36,011 nt of DNA from an uncultured Clostridia bacterium (GCA_944372795.1 CALWAF010000015.1:1-36011); one strand, 5' to 3'. Counted from the stretch's first letter, positions 15,033 to 23,508 are shown. Program-made: numbers and translations. Notes: generated from the letters alone by a model not told the origin.

Positions 15033-15542
15033 TTACTCCTTTCCCTCTCTTCCCTCCACGGCGGAGAGATCGATGAGGTATGCCCGCACGTCCTGCGGAG
15101 CTGCGCATACGCACGCCTCGTAACCCTCGAAAGGCTCGAAGTGCTCGAAGTGGGCGTCTTCCGCGATGGGGCGCTTGAAGTCCTTGAGCCCTGCTCCCGT
15201 GAATTTGAGCCAGCTCTCCCTCTCCGTCCACTTCCTGAAAAACTCGCTCTCGTCCGTGATGCCGAGGGATCCGAACCTCTCCACGTTGACGGGGCGGATC
15301 TTCTCGATGTCCACACCTATCTCGGTGCGCGCGATGCCCAGCATCATGACGCCGTGGGAGTGTGAGAGGGAAAAGTGCGCGTCACCCTTATTAAAGCGCG
15401 GCTTCTCGCCGTATTCGCGGACTATCTCCGCGTCTTCGGGATAGTCGTAGCCTGCGGCTCTCATCTGCTGCACGAAATGTGCGTAGCAATGCTTCACGAA
15501 AGCGTCGCTGTCGCACTCCCCTTCCGCGAAAAAGAGGATCAT
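15033..15542 (-). CDS. 4'-phosphopantetheinyl transferase (Sfp/AcpT type)
   Basis: Transfers phosphopantetheine from CoA to a Ser of a carrier protein, here most simply the ACP encoded next door. 169 residues, shorter than Sfp (about 225). Family motifs are FSLSHSHG (57-64), the Mg-binding IGVDIEKI (75-82) and WTERESWLKFTG (105-116), which carries the catalytic Glu and Lys. The ATG at 15542 overlaps the malQ stop (ATGA), which supports this start; the longer frame upstream is antisense-like sequence within malQ. The N-terminal subdomain is reduced. Confidence 0.88.
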   Translation of the reverse strand: MILFFAEGECDSDAFVKHCYAHFVQQMRAAGYDYPEDAEIVREYGEKPRFNKGDAHFSLSHSHGVMMLGIARTEIGVDIEKIRPVNVERFGSLGITDESEFFRKWTERESWLKFTGAGLKDFKRPIAEDAHFEHFEPFEGYEACVCAAPQDVRAYLIDLSAVEGREGKE

Positions 15543-17068
15543 GCCCTGCCTCCCCCCAACCTGCCATAGGTGTTGTTGAGGTCGAGGAAGAAGTCGCGGT
15601 CCACCGTCATCATCAGCTCGTAGGCGAGGCGGAACTCCCAATTGCCCTCCGGGGTGCCCGGGATGTTGACGCGGGTGTCGGCGCCGTAGCCCAGCATATC
15701 CTGCACGGGGAAGACTGCGAGCACCGCCGAAGACGCGGCTATCGTGCGCAATATGGCTTTGGTGGACGCGCACTGCGGACCGCCGCTCCCCCAGCCCGCG
15801 CCTGTGAATCCGCAATATTTCAGCGCAAAATCTCTGGCGTCGGGGTTGAGCTCATACAGCCATCCGAGCAGCGTGTTGTTATCGTGCGTGCCCGAATATG
15901 CCACATTGGTCCTGTCGTAGAAATAGGGCAGGTGCACGCTCTGTGTCCCGTCAAAGGCAAACTCGAACACCCGCATGGTGGGGATGCCCGTCCCGTCGAT
16001 GAACTTGCGGCAGTCGGGGTCGATGAGCCCGAGATCCTCCGCAATGAACAGCGCGTCGGGATTGTCCGCAATGACGAGGTCGATAAGCTCCTGCCCGGGG
16101 CCGTACTCCCAGCGCCCGTTGATGGCGGTGTCCTCGTCTTCGGCGGGTATGGCGAAGAAGTTGTAGAAGGCGCGGAAGTGATCCAGCCGCAGCGCATCGT
16201 ACATCTCGAGGCAGTGCCGTATACGGCGTCTCCACCACAGATATTTGTTCTTCTTCATCGCGGCGAAGTCGTAAAGACAATTGCCCCAGATCTGCCCTTT
16301 TGCGGCGAAGGCATCGGGCGGGACGCCTGCCACTGCGGTGGGATGCCCGTCCTTGTCGAGCAGGAACTCGCTCGCATTCGTCCACACGTCCACGCTCTCC
16401 GTCGCGACGTAAAAAGGAAGGTCACCGATGATGTTCACTCCTAGGGCGTTGACCCTGTCCTTGAAGAAGTGCCACTGCCTGTAAAACTCGAATTGCTCGA
16501 AGATGTAGAAGTCGATCTCGCGCCCGAATTCCTTCCTTGCCGCATCCAGCGCCTTTTGCTCGCGGAAGGCAAGCGGTCTATCCCACTTCGTCCAGTCGCC
16601 GCCGAAGCGGTCGGCAAGCGCCATAAAGAGAGCGTAGTCCTCCAGCCAATAGCTCTCCTTCTCGCGAAATTCCGCTATCTTTTCGGCGATCTCGGGGGTT
16701 ATACGTTCAAAAGCGATGTGTAAAACGCGTGTTATGTTCTCACGCGCAAAAGCATAGTCCACCTTGTAAGGTTGACCGCGATACTTTGACGCCTCCACCT
16801 CTTCCGCCGTGAGCAGCCCCTCCATCGCAAGCAGCGCGGGATTGATGAAAAGAAAGTTGCCCGCGTGCGTGGAATAGCCGGAATAGGGAGAATTGCCCGC
16901 GCCGAGTATGGTGATGGGCAGCACCTGCCACCACGAAAACCCCATGTCCTTCGCCATCTCGGCAAAGACCTCCGCGTCGCGGGAAAAGCACCCTATCCCG
17001 TAAGGGCTGGGCAGCGCGCTTACGGGCATAAGCACGCCCGCCGAACGCCTGAACGTTGCTGCTTTCAT
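15539..17068 (-). CDS. malQ: 4-alpha-glucanotransferase (amylomaltase)
   Basis: GH77 enzyme that transfers glucan chains between maltodextrins; cytoplasmic, part of glycogen/maltodextrin use. 509 residues, normal length. Motifs are SPYGIG (21-26), GNSPYSGYSTHAGN, the nucleophile Asp in LRLDHFRAF, the acid/base Glu in IAEDLG, and GTHDNNT with the third Asp. RLDHFRAF replaces the more common RIDHFRGF, a mild change. Its start overlaps the hom stop, and its stop overlaps the phosphopantetheinyl transferase start. No other glycan gene is nearby, so its place in this operon is unexplained. Confidence 0.94.
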   Translation of the reverse strand: MKAATFRRSAGVLMPVSALPSPYGIGCFSRDAEVFAEMAKDMGFSWWQVLPITILGAGNSPYSGYSTHAGNFLFINPALLAMEGLLTAEEVEASKYRGQPYKVDYAFARENITRVLHIAFERITPEIAEKIAEFREKESYWLEDYALFMALADRFGGDWTKWDRPLAFREQKALDAARKEFGREIDFYIFEQFEFYRQWHFFKDRVNALGVNIIGDLPFYVATESVDVWTNASEFLLDKDGHPTAVAGVPPDAFAAKGQIWGNCLYDFAAMKKNKYLWWRRRIRHCLEMYDALRLDHFRAFYNFFAIPAEDEDTAINGRWEYGPGQELIDLVIADNPDALFIAEDLGLIDPDCRKFIDGTGIPTMRVFEFAFDGTQSVHLPYFYDRTNVAYSGTHDNNTLLGWLYELNPDARDFALKYCGFTGAGWGSGGPQCASTKAILRTIAASSAVLAVFPVQDMLGYGADTRVNIPGTPEGNWEFRLAYELMMTVDRDFFLDLNNTYGRLGGGRA

Positions 17069-18342
17069 TCCTCCACCCTGATGAGCGCGGCGATGTTTTC
17101 CACGCCCGAAAGTTGTTTTATGCCGTTAAGAGCCTTTTTCATGGTGCTCTCTTTGGTCTCGTGCGTCACGAAGATGACGGCGACTTCTCTGGACACCGCC
17201 TCTTTCTGCACCACGGTGGCGAGGGAGATGCCGCAGCGTCCGAACACCCCCGTGATCTTGCTCAAAGTCCCCTCCTCGTCGGATACGGTGAGGCGGACGT
17301 AGTAGCGGGAGGAGAAGTCGGAGGCGAAATCCTCGTCCTTCACTTCCTTCTCAAGCTCCCACGCGAACCTGCGGTGCTGCTCTCTTCCCGCCGCGAACAC
17401 GATGTCGCTGACGATCGCGCTGCCCGTGGGAAGGGCGCCCGCGCCCCTGCCGTAGAGCATGATGTCGTCCACACTGTCGCCGTGCACGTACACCGCGTTG
17501 AAGGAGCCGCTCACCGACGACAACGGATGTCCCGAGGGCAGGAAGGCGGGGTGTACCCTCGCCTCTATCTTGCCGTCGCGGTCCTTGGATATGGCGAGAA
17601 GTTTCAGAGTGTAGCCCAGCTCCTTGCCGTAGTTGATGTCTTCTACGGCGATGCCCGAGATACCTTCGCGATAGATCTTGTCGATGGGCACCCGCCTCTT
17701 GTAGGCGAGGGAGGAGAGGATGCTGTTCTTGTACATGGCGTCGAAGCCCTCGACATCGGCGGTGGGATCAGCCTCGGCGTAACCCAGCGCCTGCGCGTCT
17801 TTGAGGCAGGACGCGTAGTCCACCCCCTCGTCGCTCATGCGGGAGAGGATGTAGTTCGTCGTGCCGTTGACGATGCCTTTGAGAGAAGTGACGCGGTTCG
17901 CCTGCATCCCGTCGGTGAGGGTGCGGATGATGGGGATGCCGCCCGCGCAGCTCGCCTCGAAATACAGCCCGCCGCCTCCGCGTTCGGCTGCGGCTTCCAG
18001 CTCCGGCCAGCTCTTGGAGAACATCTCCTTGTTGGCGGTGACGATGCTCTTGCCCGCTTCCAGCGCCTTCACGAGGAAGGTCTTTGCGGGCTCGATGCCG
18101 CCGAAGAACTCCGCGACGACGGAGATCTCGGGGTCGGAGATCACTCTCTCTATATCGGTGGAAACGATGGACGGATCCACGCCGAGCTCTTTGCAACGCT
18201 CGAGGTTCTTCTCGAGGACGCACTTGATCTCGATGTCGATGCCGTCATTGCGTTTGATGAATTCACGCTGCGAAGTGAGGATCTTGTAAGTCCCTCCGCC
18301 GACTACGCCCAGTCCCAGCAGGGCAACTCCTATCTTTTTCAT
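17065..18342 (-). CDS. hom: Homoserine dehydrogenase
   Basis: Reduces aspartate semialdehyde to homoserine, the branch to threonine and methionine. 425 residues: N-terminal NAD(P)-binding domain with GLGVVGGGTY (11-20), catalytic domain with the GIVNGTTNYIL and EADPTADVEG signatures, and a C-terminal ACT domain (about 348-425) expected to sense threonine. CAGGAG precedes the ATG. It is 34 bases after coaX. The substrate is made by Asd, encoded about 8 kb away in a different operon. Confidence 0.95.
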   Translation of the reverse strand: MKKIGVALLGLGVVGGGTYKILTSQREFIKRNDGIDIEIKCVLEKNLERCKELGVDPSIVSTDIERVISDPEISVVAEFFGGIEPAKTFLVKALEAGKSIVTANKEMFSKSWPELEAAAERGGGGLYFEASCAGGIPIIRTLTDGMQANRVTSLKGIVNGTTNYILSRMSDEGVDYASCLKDAQALGYAEADPTADVEGFDAMYKNSILSSLAYKRRVPIDKIYREGISGIAVEDINYGKELGYTLKLLAISKDRDGKIEARVHPAFLPSGHPLSSVSGSFNAVYVHGDSVDDIMLYGRGAGALPTGSAIVSDIVFAAGREQHRRFAWELEKEVKDEDFASDFSSRYYVRLTVSDEEGTLSKITGVFGRCGISLATVVQKEAVSREVAVIFVTHETKESTMKKALNGIKQLSGVENIAALIRVEE

Positions 18343-18376
18343 ATATTCTCCTGTGCAGGCGGTGATCCGCCCCGAA

Positions 18377-19153
18377 TTATTTCGTCCCGTTAAGGTCGTA
18401 GATGAATTTGAGCCCCTTGAGCGCGAGCGCGCGGTCGGTGATGTCGATGAGCTTCGGCTCCACGCCCGCGATAAGCTCGCTGAGCCCGCCCGTCGCCACC
18501 ACTTTTGCGCCCTTCATCTCGGGGAGCGCGCGGTAGCCCCTCACCATATACTCGACGAGCCCCGTATAGCCGTAGATGATGCCGGACTGCATACAGCTCC
18601 TTGTGGACCTGCCCACCATGCTGTCGGGCAGGGAGAGCTCCACGCGCGGGAGCTTCGCCGCGGTGTGCACCAGCGATTCCGTCGCCGTCTTGACGCCGGG
18701 CGCGATCGCTCCGCCTATGAATTCCCCTTCCGCAGTGACGAGGTTGAAGGTCGTCGCCGAGCCGAAATCCACCTCGATGACGGGACCGCCGTAGAAACGG
18801 TATGCGGCGGCGGCGCCCACCATCCTGTCCGCGCCAAGCTCGGAGGGATTGTCGTAGGATATCTTCAAACCCGTTTCGGTGCGATGGTCCACCACCAACG
18901 GGCGCTTGCCTGTGTAGTAGGAACACATGTGCTCGATGGTATAGTTGAGCGACGGCGCCACGGAAGACATCACCGCGCCGTCCACGTCCTCGAAGGAGTG
19001 CCCGCCCTGACGCAGCAAGTCGTAGATGACCATGCCGTACTCGTCGGCGGTGTGGGACGCCACCGTGGAGACCCTCCACGTGGAGACCAGCTCGTCACCC
19101 TTGAAGATGCCGATCTTGACATTGGTGTTGCCTATGTCCATGGCAAGCAGCAT
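18377..19153 (-). CDS. coaX: Type III pantothenate kinase
   Basis: Phosphorylates pantothenate, the first step of CoA synthesis; 258 residues, the usual size of the CoaX family. ASKHA-fold motifs are MDIGNTNVKIG (5-15, phosphate loop), ADRMVGAAAAY and EVDFGSATTFNLV (adenosine and metal sites). First gene after the promoter at 19201-19229. The operon therefore begins with CoA synthesis and ends with a CoA-using transferase and its carrier protein. Confidence 0.94.
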   Translation of the reverse strand: MLLAMDIGNTNVKIGIFKGDELVSTWRVSTVASHTADEYGMVIYDLLRQGGHSFEDVDGAVMSSVAPSLNYTIEHMCSYYTGKRPLVVDHRTETGLKISYDNPSELGADRMVGAAAAYRFYGGPVIEVDFGSATTFNLVTAEGEFIGGAIAPGVKTATESLVHTAAKLPRVELSLPDSMVGRSTRSCMQSGIIYGYTGLVEYMVRGYRALPEMKGAKVVATGGLSELIAGVEPKLIDITDRALALKGLKFIYDLNGTK

Positions 19154-19200
19154 AAGCCCTCCCGCGCCCGCGAGCGGGCGCCGAACGTATAATTACGTTG

Positions 19201-19229
19201 ATTATATCAAACATTTCTTTCCTTTTCAA
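19201..19229 (-). promoter_or_regulatory. Sigma-A promoter of the coaX-hom-malQ-PPTase-ACP operon
   Basis: On the minus strand, TTGAAA (19229-19224), a 17-base spacer and a perfect TATAAT (19206-19201). The start of transcription would be near 19194, about 40 bases before coaX. Confidence 0.85.
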
Positions 19230-19356
19230 GTGAAACGCCGAAATGCGCGCTTTTACGGCTCCGAACACGGCGAAGCCGGGCGCGGCTGTGTCAAAGTTCG
19301 GGCGGGATGCGTATGGTGAGGTAGGAGCGATCCTAGTCCAAAAGGAGGTACATATC

Positions 19357-19530
19357 ATGAACGGTTTCTTCGGTGGCGGCGGCTGCGGATGCGACAACAT
19401 CATCCTCTTGCTGCTCCTGCTCTCCTGTTGCAACGGGAACGGGATGGGGTGCATATGCGATATGCTTCCCCTCCTTCTCATCCTGTGCTGCTGCGGCGGC
19501 AACCTGTGCGGCAACAACTGCTGCAAGTGA
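19357..19530 (+). CDS. 57-residue Cys/Gly/Leu-rich peptide
   Basis: Starts at the ATG at 19357 behind a near-perfect ribosome site AAAAGGAGGT (19340-19349), which indicates strong translation. Of 57 residues, 12 are Cys (10, 12, 24, 25, 32, 34, 44-46, 51, 55, 56). A Gly-rich head and two hydrophobic stretches, IILLLLLL (15-22) and MLPLLLIL (36-43), alternate with Cys clusters. There is no cleavable signal peptide in the usual sense. Similar short Cys-rich proteins of unknown role occur in clostridia; membrane insertion, disulfide cross-linking or metal binding are all open. A strong terminator follows (19578-19604), so it is a single-gene transcript. A longer upstream frame without a ribosome site is not used. 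Confidence 0.8.
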   Translation: MNGFFGGGGCGCDNIILLLLLLSCCNGNGMGCICDMLPLLLILCCCGGNLCGNNCCK

Positions 19531-19577
19531 GCCGCAAAGGGCTCCGTTCCCCCTCCCGCAATGAGGGGGCGAAAAGC

Positions 19578-19604
19578 AAAAAGGACGCGCAATGCGTCCT
19601 TTTT
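19578..19604. terminator. Bidirectional intrinsic terminator
   Basis: Perfect 11-bp stem AAAAAGGACGC/GCGTCCTTTTT with loop GCAAT. It has T-runs in both directions and serves the Cys-rich peptide gene (plus) and glyS (minus), which converge here. Confidence 0.92.
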
Positions 19605-19641
19605 GTGTCGTAAAACGACGGATAAACCGCCCGTTTTGTCA

Positions 19642-21027
19642 TCAATACGCGAATTGTTCCTCGAAGTAGGCTTTGAGATTCTCGACGGGGATGCGCACCT
19701 GCGCCATGGTGTCGCGCTCGCGCACCGTCACCGCGCCGTCCTCCAAAGTGTCGAAGTCCACCGTCACGCAGTAAGGTGTGCCGATCTCGTCCTGACGGCG
19801 GTAACGCTTGCCGATGGAGCCCGTGCCGTCGAAGTCGCACACGAAGTGTTTGGTGAGCTCGGCGTATATCTCCTGCGCCTTGTCGGAAAGCTGCTTCTGC
19901 AGGGGCAGCACCGCCACCTTGACGGGCGCGATGGCGTGATGGAAGTGCAGCACCACTCGGGTGTCGCCCTCCCCCACTTCTTCCTCATCGTAGGCATTGC
20001 ACAGAAGCGCCAGCACCATGCGTTCCACACCGAGAGAGGGCTCGATGACATAGGGCACATACTTCTCGTTGGTGACGGGATCGGTGTAGGAAAGGTCCTT
20101 GCCCGAGGTGTTGATGTGCTGGGTGAGGTCGTAATCCGTGCGGTCGGCGACGCCCCACAGCTCTCCCCAGCCGAAGGGGAAGAGGAACTCGAAGTCCGTG
20201 GTGGCTTTGGAATAGAAACACAGCTCGTCCGCGCTGTGGTCGCGCAGGCGGAGCTTCTCGTCGTCGAAGCCGAGGCCGAGCAGCCACTCGTGGCAGAACT
20301 TGCGCCAATAGGCGAACCATTCGAGGTCGGTGCCGGGCTTGCAGAAGAACTCCAGCTCCATCTGCTCGAACTCGCGCACGCGGAAGATGAAGTTGCCGGG
20401 CGTGATCTCGTTGCGGAAGGATTTGCCTATCTGACCTATGCCGAAAGGCACGCGTTTTCTGGTGGTGCGCTGCACGTTCTTGAAGTTGACAAAGATGCCC
20501 TGCGCCGTCTCGGGACGGAGGTATATCGTGCTCGCGCTGTCCTCGGTGACGCCTTGGAAAGTCTTGAACATCAGGTTGAACTTGCGGATGGAGGTGAAGT
20601 CGGACTTGCCGCACACGGGGCAGACGATGCCCTTCTCCTTGATATAGCTTTCCATCTGCTCGTCCGTCCAGCCCGCGACGGAACCCTCGAGGCCCTTCTT
20701 CTTCATGTAGTCCTCGATGAGGTTGTCGGCACGGTGACGGGTCTTGCAGGACTTGCAGTCCATGAGGGGATCGGAGAAACCTCCGATGTGTCCCGACGCC
20801 TGCCAGACGGAGGGGTTCATCAGGATGGCGCAGTCCACGCCCACATTATACGGGCTCTCGGTGACGAACTTCTTCCACCACGCAGCCTTGACGTTGTTTT
20901 TGAGCGCGACACCCAGCGGGCCGTAGTCCCACGTGTTGGCGAGTCCGCCGTATATCTCACTGCCGGGGAATATGAACCCGCGGTTTTTGCACAGCGCTAC
21001 GAGCTTGTCCATTGTAAGTTTTGCCAT
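19642..21027 (-). CDS. glyS: Glycine--tRNA ligase (dimeric type)
   Basis: Class II aminoacyl-tRNA synthetase charging tRNA-Gly, 461 residues, the homodimeric (GlyQS) form common in Gram-positives. Two CxxC pairs (DCKSCKT and CPVCGKSD) form a zinc-like insert. Motif 2 is [20 protein letters not shown], and motif 3 lies in [12 protein letters not shown]. The anticodon-binding domain is C-terminal (from about 360). ATG at 21027 with AGAAGG upstream. Some relatives have a T-box leader; none is seen here. The name glyQS is used for the same enzyme in some genomes. Confidence 0.95.
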   Translation of the reverse strand: MAKLTMDKLVALCKNRGFIFPGSEIYGGLANTWDYGPLGVALKNNVKAAWWKKFVTESPYNVGVDCAILMNPSVWQASGHIGGFSDPLMDCKSCKTRHRADNLIEDYMKKKGLEGSVAGWTDEQMESYIKEKGIVCPVCGKSDFTSIRKFNLMFKTFQGVTEDSASTIYLRPETAQGIFVNFKNVQRTTRKRVPFGIGQIGKSFRNEITPGNFIFRVREFEQMELEFFCKPGTDLEWFAYWRKFCHEWLLGLGFDDEKLRLRDHSADELCFYSKATTDFEFLFPFGWGELWGVADRTDYDLTQHINTSGKDLSYTDPVTNEKYVPYVIEPSLGVERMVLALLCNAYDEEEVGEGDTRVVLHFHHAIAPVKVAVLPLQKQLSDKAQEIYAELTKHFVCDFDGTGSIGKRYRRQDEIGTPYCVTVDFDTLEDGAVTVRERDTMAQVRIPVENLKAYFEEQFAY

Positions 21028-21048
21028 ATACTACCTTCTTTTGAAGTA

Positions 21049-21078
21049 ATTTTAGTCATATCGCACATGGAATGTCAC
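21049..21078 (-). promoter_or_regulatory. Probable promoter of glyS
   Basis: On the minus strand, GTGACA (21078-21073), an 18-base spacer and TAAAAT (21054-21049). This leaves a leader of only about 15 bases, just enough for the ribosome site. Confidence 0.5.
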
Positions 21079-21136
21079 GTGCGTATATTGTGTGCATATC
21101 GCTCCCGCTCCGGAAAATGCGGGCAAAGCCCGCCTC

Positions 21137-21310
21137 ACGCGGAGTGAAAATGAGTGAGCTTCACGATAGTTCCCGCGGAACGAGGAGTGAAGCGAACGTC
21201 TCCGCATTTTCACGACGCGAAGAGGAGTGACCGCGCGACAAGCGAGCCGACCGCCGCAAAGCGGTGCATGGCGACGAATACGCGCGGATCACGACGAGCG
21301 GAAAATATCC
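21137..21310 (+). repeat. Dispersed repeat E, copy 2
   Basis: Starts near CGGAGTGAAAATGAGTGAGC and runs to GCGCGGATCACGACGAGCGG; it matches the reverse complement of 11752-11920. It lies between the glyS promoter and the XRE regulator. The following stretch to 21455 has no gene; I see only a small hairpin, GGCTC/GAGCC, near 21394-21406. Confidence 0.8.
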
Positions 21311-21455
21311 GCCGCAAACCGAATGCGAACTCTTACGATACGATTGGAATAATAATAGAAAACTCGCGCGGTGTCAACCGCGGCGCGGCGATTGGCTCAA
21401 AGAGCCGCTTTCACTTTTGTGTGTCGGAACTCCCCCGGTTACGACTGCGGCACGA

Positions 21456-21665
21456 TCAATAGTCGCGCACACCCAGCAGGAAATCCACCGAAAGGTTGTA
21501 CGCCTTTGCGATGAGATACAGATTCTCCGCCGTGGGCTGTTTCTTGCCGCTGCGCCAGTAGGAGACGCAGGCAGCGGTCACACCGATGGCGGCGGCGAAC
21601 TGCCTCTGCGAGATCTTTTCCTCCCGAAGGAACTCGGACAGACGTTCCGCAAACTTGTTGTTCAT
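21456..21665 (-). CDS. XRE-family transcriptional regulator, short
   Basis: 69 residues from the ATG at 21665 (CGGAG directly before it). The whole protein is one Cro/CI-type helix-turn-helix: SQRQFAAAIGVTAACVSYWR is the DNA-contact unit, and AENLYLIAKAYNLSVDFLLG is the typical closing part of the fold. No ligand-binding domain is attached. The upstream AT-rich DNA has two perfect palindromes, so autoregulation is likely. Targets beyond itself are unknown; the divergent neighbour at 21852 is a candidate. Confidence 0.85.
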   Translation of the reverse strand: MNNKFAERLSEFLREEKISQRQFAAAIGVTAACVSYWRSGKKQPTAENLYLIAKAYNLSVDFLLGVRDY

Positions 21666-21683
21666 ACTCCGATTATTTTGCAA

Positions 21684-21760
21684 ACATTAAACAAAGTGAT
21701 GTTGGTTAACCATAATTTAAAACATTTTAATGATTTTGTAATGTTAATTTAATTAACCTG
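21684..21760. promoter_or_regulatory. AT-rich control region with two TTAAC palindromes
   Basis: TGGTTAACCA (21703-21712) and GTTAATTTAATTAAC (21743-21757) are perfect palindromes sharing the half-site GTTAA/TTAAC, with centres about 42 bases apart (four helical turns). The local AT content contrasts strongly with the surrounding DNA. Probably the promoter and operator region of the XRE gene. Confidence 0.55.
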
Positions 21761-21851
21761 TGTACCTCGCTCCCGAATTCCCGCCCTTTTCCCGTGAGGA
21801 AGGCAGTGCCCGAATCTGCGTCGCGGGACGCCGTAGGCTAATAAATCCGCC

Positions 21852-23072
21852 GTGCCACGCATAAAATTCGGCGTGTGGCGCGCGGCGAAGGTGTGTTTTC
21901 TCTACATCGGCACGGTGATAGGCGCGGGATTTGCCTCGGGGAGGGAGATCGCGCTCTTTTTCGGCGACACCGCGCCTTGGAATGTCGCCCTTGCCGCCCT
22001 GTTCATGGCGGTGCCGCAGGCGCTCTTCCTCACCGCAGGCAAGGCGGGCGCGCTGCCGAACGGCTTCGCGGTGCGAACGGGAGTGCTCATCGCGGCTCTT
22101 TCCTCCGTGGCGGCTATGCTTGCGGGGTGCGAACTCGCGCTCTATGAGCTTTGCGGCATAGCGGGGCTGGGAGCTGCGGCAGCGGTGGCGGCAGGCGTCA
22201 CGGTCGCGGGCGGCACCGAAAAGATGAAGCTGGTCTCCGCGGTGCTCATCCCCCTCCTGCTCGTGCTGCTGCTCGCGGTCTACCTCAAAAGCGGGGCGCC
22301 GACGCACGGCGGCTCACTCTCCCTGCTGAAGCCCGCGCACTACGCGGGACTTGACGTGCTGATGGGCGGGATGATCATCTCCCGCGAGGGGAAAAACCTT
22401 CGCGGACGCGAGATCGTGTCCACCTGTCTGATGAGCGCCGTATTTCTTGCCGCAGTGCTCTTTATGCTCCAAAACATAGTTTTATCCGACGAAATGCACT
22501 CGTCAATGCCCGTTATTGCCGTTGCCGACCAAGTAGGCTTGAAGACTGCGGCAGGCGTTCTGGTGGTGATCGCGGTGTTCACCACTCTCGTGTCCGCCCT
22601 CGACATCCTGACCGAGAGCGTGCGTGATGCCTTCGTCCGACTTGCCGTCTCCCCCTCCCTTTCCGAGGCGGAGGGCGCGCGATCCCCCGCCCTTCGCGCC
22701 CGCATCGGACGCTTCGCGGAAGCGTTCTCTTCCCCGTCACGGCGCACTGCCGCCGTGTTTGTATGCCTTGCCGCGCTCTACCCCGTGAGTTTTCTGGGCT
22801 TCGAAACCATAGTGGACGCCCTCTACCCCTTCGTCGGACTGTGCGGCGTGGCGATGACCGTGCTCACCGCCCTCTCGCTCGCAAAAAAACTTATAAAAAA
22901 ACCCCGCTTACGCGGGGCGTGTTTCGGACGCTTCACCGGTGATCGCCGTGGTGGTCGTGGTGGTCGCAGTCCGGGTCGTCGCACTCATCGTCGTGATCGT
23001 GAGGAGTCTGTGCAAAAAGATCCTCGAAGGGGGAACGGCGGCTGTCCGCATCGGGGTCGTCCAGCCCTTTGA
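21852..23072 (+). CDS. YkvI-like membrane transporter (LeuT-fold) with an abnormal C-terminal tail
   Basis: Integral membrane protein, 406 residues, about ten helices. The opening CFLYIGTVIGAGFASGREI (16-34) is characteristic of the YkvI family, relatives of LeuT-fold amino acid transporters with a broken first helix; the actual substrate is unknown. The GTG at 21852 is the only reasonable start after an in-frame TAG at 21834 and has a poor ribosome site. The natural end should be near LSLAKKLIKK (about 341-350). Instead the frame runs through a run of seven A (22883-22889) and a terminator hairpin, and overlaps the opposite-strand gene by 140 bases, adding about 56 Arg/Gly-rich residues. One A fewer in the run would give Asn-Leu and a stop at 22894-22896. 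Confidence 0.8.
   Translation: MPRIKFGVWRAAKVCFLYIGTVIGAGFASGREIALFFGDTAPWNVALAALFMAVPQALFLTAGKAGALPNGFAVRTGVLIAALSSVAAMLAGCELALYELCGIAGLGAAAAVAAGVTVAGGTEKMKLVSAVLIPLLLVLLLAVYLKSGAPTHGGSLSLLKPAHYAGLDVLMGGMIISREGKNLRGREIVSTCLMSAVFLAAVLFMLQNIVLSDEMHSSMPVIAVADQVGLKTAAGVLVVIAVFTTLVSALDILTESVRDAFVRLAVSPSLSEAEGARSPALRARIGRFAEAFSSPSRRTAAVFVCLAALYPVSFLGFETIVDALYPFVGLCGVAMTVLTALSLAKKLIKKPRLRGACFGRFTGDRRGGRGGRSPGRRTHRRDREESVQKDPRRGNGGCPHRGRPAL
22895..22917 (-). terminator. Intrinsic terminator of the minus-strand operon
   Basis: Minus strand: CCCCGC/GCGGGG stem with a 4-base loop, then TTTTTTTATAAG. It sits 16 bases after the stop of the gene ending at 22933 and lies inside the tail of the opposite-strand transporter frame. 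Confidence 0.85.
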
Positions 23073-23508
23073 GATAGCGGTAAAAGGGATCGTCGGTGTA
23101 GTCCTTGTCGTAGTCGAAGTCTCCGCCCAATTCCTCGACGGCGTTGCGCACTTCCATGAACTCGTTGTAGTTGAGGTCGTATTCCTCCGCAAAACTTTTG
23201 AGGACGTCTATCGCCCTTTCGTCGCCGTAGCTGCCAAGAAGCCTCGCGAAAAGCGCGACGTCCTCTCCCCTGTAAAGGCAGCCGACGAGTCCCATATACA
23301 CGGCGGGATTGCCCTTGTAGCCCGCGAGCAGCTCGATGAGCATCTTGTTGGTGTCGCCCTCGGTGGTGTAGAACTTCTCCAGCATCTCGTCCACGACCTC
23401 TTCGCAGTCCTCCATGAGGTACTCGTAGGCTTCGAGGCGTTCGGGGTAAGGCAGGGACTCGTCGACGAGCACGGCGAGCATCTTCAGCATCTCTTCTTTA
23501 GTCTTCAT
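22933..23508 (-). CDS. Unknown acidic helical protein with His/Asp-rich tail
   Basis: 191 residues from the ATG at 23508; a GTG at 23517 is possible, with GGAG upstream of both. It is largely alpha-helical, with repeat-like helical pairs at about 1-110 (LEAYEYLMEDCEEVVDEMLE, MLIELLAGYKGNPAVYMGLV) that suggest a small HEAT/TPR-like solenoid. The last 22 residues are almost only His, Asp, Glu and Cys (HDHDDECDDPDCDHHDHHGD), a plausible metal-binding tail. The gene overlaps the end of the TPR gene and ends the operon. I do not recognise a named family. Confidence 0.75.
   Translation of the reverse strand: MKTKEEMLKMLAVLVDESLPYPERLEAYEYLMEDCEEVVDEMLEKFYTTEGDTNKMLIELLAGYKGNPAVYMGLVGCLYRGEDVALFARLLGSYGDERAIDVLKSFAEEYDLNYNEFMEVRNAVEELGGDFDYDKDYTDDPFYRYLKGLDDPDADSRRSPFEDLFAQTPHDHDDECDDPDCDHHDHHGDHR

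Noticed and set aside
15543..15815. N-terminal extension of the phosphopantetheinyl transferase
   Set aside because: These codons lie within malQ and are Arg/Gly-rich; the ATG at 15542 overlapping the malQ stop gives the normal family start.
21028..21136. T-box before glyS
   Set aside because: The predicted promoter leaves only about 15 bases of leader, and no AGGGTGG-type motif is found upstream.
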